Position numbers and translations under genes: made by a program. From positions 36,426 through 100,425 of the forward strand of contig JBCCHF010000022.1 of NCBI GenBank assembly GCA_039028895.1: 64,000 bases of DNA, written 5' to 3'. The stretch comes from JAHDCJ01 sp039028895. GTDB lineage: Bacteria > Bacteroidota > Bacteroidia > Chitinophagales > Saprospiraceae. The notes below the pieces were generated by a model. The model was not told the origin of the DNA and made no database searches. It saw only the letters and a program-made list of their open reading frames with translations. Positions 59,628 through 64,000 of this stretch are shown here, piece after piece. How positions within the stretch are numbered: the first letter of the stretch is position 1; each line of letters starts with the position of its first letter.

Positions 59628-61064
59628 TTAGTTGTCAATTTTCTTTTTCGGGTAGTATTTAATCCCACGATCTTGATACTTGGGATTGACAACTTTAGGA
59701 TCTACCTGTTTTTCTATTTTGGGGGTATTGACTTTGTTTTGTTGGTTGATCTGAATGGGGGTATTGATCTGTATGGCACCAGGTGTCAAAAACAGCATTT
59801 GGCGACAGCCAGAATAAACCTCAAGGGTCAAGGTTCTTGAATTACCTGTAAATCTTTTGACCGGAAATCCATGAACAGTAAGTACCGGGTAGTGGGCGTT
59901 TAATAGTTTTAAAGAATTAAGATCCCAGTTGTCAGTAGTGCATCCAAAGCAGGAACCCGAAGTGTAGGTGATTTCTACTGTAGCGATATCCTGTTCTTTG
60001 ACATTATTGGTAAGTCTGATGTCTGCGAAATGGATTGAGTTCTTCTTCAATTCGCGACCATGGTTTAAAGTGCCAGAGAAGGTGCGGCCATCTTTAAGGA
60101 TGATTCTTGCCTCAGCATTACCTCCTCCACGCAGATCATCCTGTCCGGTTTTGATAGCGAAAGTCAGGTTGCGGATATAACGATTATGAGTTGCATTACC
60201 ACAGGTTTCACCTCTGAAACTATAATTAACATGATATTTTGCGCCTGCTCCTTCAAAATCCATTCTACCGGTATAGTCCTGGGGAGTTTGGATCAGTGCA
60301 TTCCACTTGCCGAGATAGCGGCTTTCGCCTGAAGAGGTAATTTGGGTAAAACCCGTTATGTTAGGGAAAATCAAGAGGTTTGCACCCACAATAGCATCTG
60401 GGTTGAATGTTGAACCAAGTACCCAGTCAATAGCATCTGATACACCGAATAGGCCCTGCGTCAATCCTAATAAATCTGACCTTAATGCATTTACAGCAGC
60501 TGTTCCGTTTGTGGCTAGTTCGAGAGCAGTCGCGAAACCATCTCTTTCAACTTTCTGGCGCAGGAAATCACTGAACCTGAGGTTGAATTTGTTCATCAGG
60601 TCGCGCACAAAATGTGGTGGTGTGTTATTGTTGTCAAGCGCCAGGATCAATGTGCCAAAAAGTTCAATCTCATTGACTTTTGAAGGGTCATCTACAATTT
60701 GTTCAATCGTGAGCATATCGAAGTTTCTCCACTCCATGCTCCCCATCCAGAAAGGGATCTCAAGTTGATCATAGGCGATCATATGTTTACCATCTCTTCC
60801 TCGTTTTGTGCCTCGGTTATATTCAGGTTTGCTAACCCAGTCATGGGGCTCTTGTTCGATAACGGTAGAAACTGTTGATCCGCGCTGGTTAACGGCGACG
60901 CGGAAGTGAATACTTACGAAATACGGCCTGTCGCCATCTGTCTCACGTGCCTGGTCTACTACCACGCGGTTCATTTCAAGCCTGTATGTAGTTTGGGCAT
61001 TTACCTGGGAAAAGCTGACCAGGAAAAGGCAAAAAATAGTTACTAATTTGATTGATGCATTCAT
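59628..61064 (-). CDS. Secreted protein with one TGxDDLR module
   Basis: 478 residues. Signal peptide to about residue 23 (QVNAQ). The N-terminal 290 residues form an unrecognised domain (YRLEMNRVVVDQARETDG..., HMIAYDQLEIPFWMGSMEW..., SGESRYLGKWNALIQTPQDYTG). Residues about 305-425 are a TGxDDLR module (IKTGQDDLRGGGNAEARIIL, TTDNWDLNSLKLL, KRFTGNSRTLTLEVYSG), like those of the protein at 56838. The tail is Lys/Asn/Pro-rich and ends YYPKKKIDN; the 887-residue neighbour's frame ends KKPKIDN. No type IX CTD. Function unknown. Confidence 0.78.
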   Translation of the reverse strand: MNASIKLVTIFCLFLVSFSQVNAQTTYRLEMNRVVVDQARETDGDRPYFVSIHFRVAVNQRGSTVSTVIEQEPHDWVSKPEYNRGTKRGRDGKHMIAYDQLEIPFWMGSMEWRNFDMLTIEQIVDDPSKVNEIELFGTLILALDNNNTPPHFVRDLMNKFNLRFSDFLRQKVERDGFATALELATNGTAAVNALRSDLLGLTQGLFGVSDAIDWVLGSTFNPDAIVGANLLIFPNITGFTQITSSGESRYLGKWNALIQTPQDYTGRMDFEGAGAKYHVNYSFRGETCGNATHNRYIRNLTFAIKTGQDDLRGGGNAEARIILKDGRTFSGTLNHGRELKKNSIHFADIRLTNNVKEQDIATVEITYTSGSCFGCTTDNWDLNSLKLLNAHYPVLTVHGFPVKRFTGNSRTLTLEVYSGCRQMLFLTPGAIQINTPIQINQQNKVNTPKIEKQVDPKVVNPKYQDRGIKYYPKKKIDN

Positions 61065-61210
61065 GATATTTTGTTGTTGTTTTTTCCGCGATTTAAGCGA
61101 GAAATAGGTTTGAGATAAATCGTTTTACACTTCTTTATCCCATAGAAATCCCATGTATTCCCATTTCAGGAATTTTTTTCACATTTAATTTTTCGTGTGG
61201 AAAAAGATCA

Positions 61211-61247
61211 GAATGTCACCCTCCAACCCTGAGAGAGGGTGACATTC
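61211..61247 (-). terminator. Terminator after the M6-like protease gene
   Basis: GAATGTCACCCTC (61211-61223) and GAGGGTGACATTC (61235-61247) form a perfect 13-bp stem, and TGATCTTTTT follows on the minus strand. It lies 10 bases after the stop of the gene at 61257. Confidence 0.85.
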
Positions 61248-61256
61248 AACCGAGAA

Positions 61257-63881
61257 TCAGTTATCTATCTTAGGTTTCTTGTTTTTAATAATATTAGAGT
61301 TTGGAATGATCACCTTATTCTGTATTTCCACATTCGGAGCATTGATCATTATTGGGGCTACAGTGACATCAACGGGCTTGCTGGGTTTCTGACCACTCGA
61401 ATTCAGGTGAATGGAGAGTTTATAATTTGCCGGCTGGACATTAGACGGCAGTTTAACAATAATCGATCGGGCTGTCCATGATTCAACAGTAAGTGTATAG
61501 GCATTGGCTGAATTAGATAATTTGACGAGGCGGCTTTCCTTTTTTACACTAAAATTGCCTTTTAACGTTAATTTGTTGCCAGGACGGACAGGTGTTGGCG
61601 TAGCTAAGGTGACCTCTGCAGGCATACCGCCACGACTCCATTCAACCGGGTATTTCCCTGGGCCTGAGGGTGAGGTGCCTCGGCCTACTTTTACTTCAAC
61701 ACCTGACTCAGAGTTGTCATACCATTTGAGTTTATATGCACCTGAAGTTTCTCGCAGGCAACTTCCACGACCAACAAGATTAACATCTCGCTGAGGTGCT
61801 CCACAGAAGTAGATGGCGTGGTCGTGTCCTTCTACATCATCACCTCTAAGGTAGCTGTCCCACAAGTTATTTCTTCCCCTGTAAAGTTCAAGAATGTCAG
61901 TGCCTCCGTCTTTTGCAGCCAGGTCGTCACCACGTTTGACGGATTGCATTGTACCATCTTCACCACGGAGAATTACTTTATTGTCAAATGGAGCATGGTT
62001 GGCTTTTGTACGGATGTGCCAGACAGCGACTCCACGAGTATCATTTCCATTATCGAAACCTGTGACTCTATTGTCTCTTGATTCCAAAAGGAAATATTCA
62101 TTACCGCGATCAGGATCGTATAACAGGATGGGTTGTTTTTGTTCTGTGATATAGGCACCTCCGTTATTGGCTACATCCAGGTAAGCACTATTGCCTGCAC
62201 CTTTCATATTAAAAACTCGTGGTTTAATCCATCCAAGCCTCATTCTGTGGTATGGATCTATAAATAAAGACCATTTATCGTCTTCGCGGCCTGATATTGT
62301 TCCGCTCATAATTGTTCTTCGCTGGTTGATCCTTGATCCAGCACCATAAAGATCGAAAGCGCCAAGCAGGTGACCGAGTTCGTGAACTATTGTGGCAAAG
62401 CCTACACCTTCACCGACAGAAATCACCGCACCTTCATAGCGTCTGCCATTTTCTAAACCGGTACTGCCGCCTCTTGCTGCTCCACCGTCTGCAAACGAAA
62501 CAGGATACAAGGCATTGGTGCCTCCAATCGGTACATCGGCATTAATGATACAAATTGTCAATTCATCCTGGGTAATTCGATTGTCGCGATTAATATCGTA
62601 TCGACTGAATTCGAAGCCTGCTTGTGACTCAGCAAGTCTTACCGCATTGGGAAGGATATTTTCCCATGGGTGGTCAGCTCCAGCGCATAACTTTTCTTCA
62701 TCAAATGACCGATTAGCTGCACAATGGAGGAGTGATTCATCAATAGTAGTTCCGGGGAGATCCTCATACCTGATCTGAACGATTCCAGCTTTCCGGAAGG
62801 TAAATTTGCTATGTGAAGCATAAGAGAAATATGTTTTTACTGATGGATCGGTTTCATCTCTTCCATTGCCGAAAAACAAGTTGTCGTAATAGCTCACATT
62901 GTGGTCGCCATGGAAATTGATATCCCGATAACGAACCATTATAAGTAGTAAAGGCCTTTGCCCTCTCGCTTCTTTCCCATAGACTTTCATGGTATTGTAT
63001 CCAAATCTTGATAAAATAGATTCTGGTTCCTGTTGAGTAGGCTTGGGGTAGACCATCACCGAATTGGACATGGAAGCCGAATTTAAAATGAAATATTTCG
63101 AATTTACTGGCATTGCAGATTTATCCTGGTTATAGACAGTCCAGTTATTGCCATTGTGCCACACCCCAATATTATGGCCATTGTACGGGCGTACCCCCTT
63201 AACAACCTGGGTTGCCATTAGTAATGCCCCTGGTTTATTATTGATAGCCTGATGGCTGATATTGCCGATATGTCCACTTGGTCTTGAAGCGGTGTATTCG
63301 AATGTTTTTGAAACGTAATTTCGGTTCGAAGAAGTGACGATGTAAATATTAAACTTTGCGCCAAAAGGAATAGCTGTCTTATCAAGATTGGCAATATGCC
63401 ACTGGTTGTTGGTGAAAACAACACCAACCGGTGCCGTATTATATACACCTGGAGCGCCATATTTTTGAGTGATAAATACCCTGGCATTCGGGTCGTTGGC
63501 AGCTGCATGCTGAATCTGTGAAAGAAAACCAAAAGAATTGGACCTTGTTGCAGTATGTTCAAAAACAGTGGATGAAGGGCCGTTGAATGTAAATATGTTG
63601 AACTTCTCGCCATTCTTTAAAGCAGCTCGGTCTTCATTAAAAATGTTCCATTTACCGTTGTTATACCAGACCCCTGGAGCACTGGTGTTGTATTTTCCAA
63701 AAACTGGGGTAACAAATACCATAGCACTTGCTCGGTTATTGGTCGAACTGTGATTTAAACTTGTTATATGGCCGTTAATATTACTTGAATGTGCTGTATG
63801 GAGGAACGCTTGTTGCCCCAGCCCTACCTGCCATGAAGCAAGCAAGATGAGCAATGAAAATAAATTAACAAATGTTTTCAT
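61257..63881 (-). CDS. Secreted M6-like metalloprotease with N-terminal repeat domains
   Basis: 874 residues from the ATG at 63881 (signal peptide ending GLGQ). Residues about 20-275 contain three repeats of about 80 residues with consensus FxHTAxxxNxxGxxxxLxHxxxNxxPxAxVFVTxxxxxYNxxxxGVWYNNGKWxIFNxDxxAxPxGxxFNI, resembling DUF7452-type domains. A peptidase M6-like zinc domain follows with HELGHLLGAFD (H500, E501, H504, D at position 510), fed by VVHELGH. The C-terminal part has a beta-rich region and an IPT/TIG-like domain (LATPTPVRPGNKLTLKG...YKLSIHLNSSGQKPS). It ends in an Asn/Lys-rich tail (KNKKPKIDN). Likely secreted protease; zymogen control unknown. Confidence 0.85.
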   Translation of the reverse strand: MKTFVNLFSLLILLASWQVGLGQQAFLHTAHSSNINGHITSLNHSSTNNRASAMVFVTPVFGKYNTSAPGVWYNNGKWNIFNEDRAALKNGEKFNIFTFNGPSSTVFEHTATRSNSFGFLSQIQHAAANDPNARVFITQKYGAPGVYNTAPVGVVFTNNQWHIANLDKTAIPFGAKFNIYIVTSSNRNYVSKTFEYTASRPSGHIGNISHQAINNKPGALLMATQVVKGVRPYNGHNIGVWHNGNNWTVYNQDKSAMPVNSKYFILNSASMSNSVMVYPKPTQQEPESILSRFGYNTMKVYGKEARGQRPLLLIMVRYRDINFHGDHNVSYYDNLFFGNGRDETDPSVKTYFSYASHSKFTFRKAGIVQIRYEDLPGTTIDESLLHCAANRSFDEEKLCAGADHPWENILPNAVRLAESQAGFEFSRYDINRDNRITQDELTICIINADVPIGGTNALYPVSFADGGAARGGSTGLENGRRYEGAVISVGEGVGFATIVHELGHLLGAFDLYGAGSRINQRRTIMSGTISGREDDKWSLFIDPYHRMRLGWIKPRVFNMKGAGNSAYLDVANNGGAYITEQKQPILLYDPDRGNEYFLLESRDNRVTGFDNGNDTRGVAVWHIRTKANHAPFDNKVILRGEDGTMQSVKRGDDLAAKDGGTDILELYRGRNNLWDSYLRGDDVEGHDHAIYFCGAPQRDVNLVGRGSCLRETSGAYKLKWYDNSESGVEVKVGRGTSPSGPGKYPVEWSRGGMPAEVTLATPTPVRPGNKLTLKGNFSVKKESRLVKLSNSANAYTLTVESWTARSIIVKLPSNVQPANYKLSIHLNSSGQKPSKPVDVTVAPIMINAPNVEIQNKVIIPNSNIIKNKKPKIDN

Positions 63882-64000
63882 GATGGATTGAGGTTTGTTT
63901 TTTCCTTTAATTGATTTCATCTTTTGTAATGCGTTTATTCATTACTTAATCCCCCCAGGAACGCAAGTATTCCCTTTCAGGTATTTAAAAGATTACTTTG

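Overview
The window is about 64 kb of one chromosome from a member of the Bacteroidota, most likely a marine or freshwater Saprospiria/Cytophagia-type heterotroph (taxon inferred, not proven). Grounds for this are the many Bacteroidota-style lipoproteins and Sec-secreted proteins, a type IX secretion C-terminal domain on the HmuY-like protein, promoters of the TTTG-N19/20-TAnnTTTG kind, A-rich start regions instead of strong Shine-Dalgarno sites, a bifunctional DAHP synthase/chorismate mutase, and a sulfite reductase with an extra C-terminal helical domain. I see no rRNA, tRNA, CRISPR array, transposase or integrase.

Layout. 1-7.1 kb: a run of secreted proteins and lipoproteins separated by C-rich dispersed repeats; one lipoprotein has lost any recognisable start codon. 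7.2-17.4 kb: a compact type II secretion/type IV pilus-like locus (pseudopilins, prepilin peptidase, GspE, GspD, GspL/PilMN-like, a beta-solenoid minor pseudopilin-like protein and GspF on +; PilO/GspM-like and PilP/GspC-like genes convergent on -), interrupted by a small-hairpin repeat array and a 66-bp tandem repeat. 17.5-18.6 kb: a sterol-desaturase-type hydroxylase fused to two CDGSH iron-sulfur motifs. 18.7-26.3 kb: a seven-gene heme uptake operon (hmuY-T-U-V-S, a small CxxC protein, hmuR) with a candidate promoter and iron-type operator. 26.4-31 kb: a DinB/YfiT-like protein, an APC permease, a CotH-like lipoprotein, rpsU and a repeat protein. 31.3-36.5 kb: a LolA-like protein, two FtsX-type permeases, an ATPase and a beta-barrel. 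36.6-39.8 kb: a giant patatin-like membrane protein.

39.9-49.9 kb is the most interesting part. Two amino-acid operons diverge from one 0.7-kb region, and each is preceded by a short peptide gene and a terminator with the geometry of ribosome-mediated attenuation. The minus-strand leader is rich in Tyr and Phe and precedes pheA-aroG/chorismate mutase. The plus-strand leader carries a Met/Cys block (11 of 13 residues) and precedes sulfite reductase, siroheme synthesis, APS reductase, metZ and metX. In both, leader sequence near the stop codon can pair with the 5' arm of the terminator.

49.8-56.5 kb: a short-chain dehydrogenase, a FadH-like dienoyl-CoA reductase, a PqqB-like metallo-beta-lactamase-fold lipoprotein, a glycosyltransferase and an M48 metalloprotease. 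56.8-63.9 kb: four same-strand secreted proteins (a papain-like candidate peptidase with two TGxDDLR modules, a CARDB-like protein, another TGxDDLR protein, and an M6-like metalloprotease with three N-terminal repeats). They carry Sec signals but no type IX sorting domain, so they are plausible, unproven, clients of the type II-like system.
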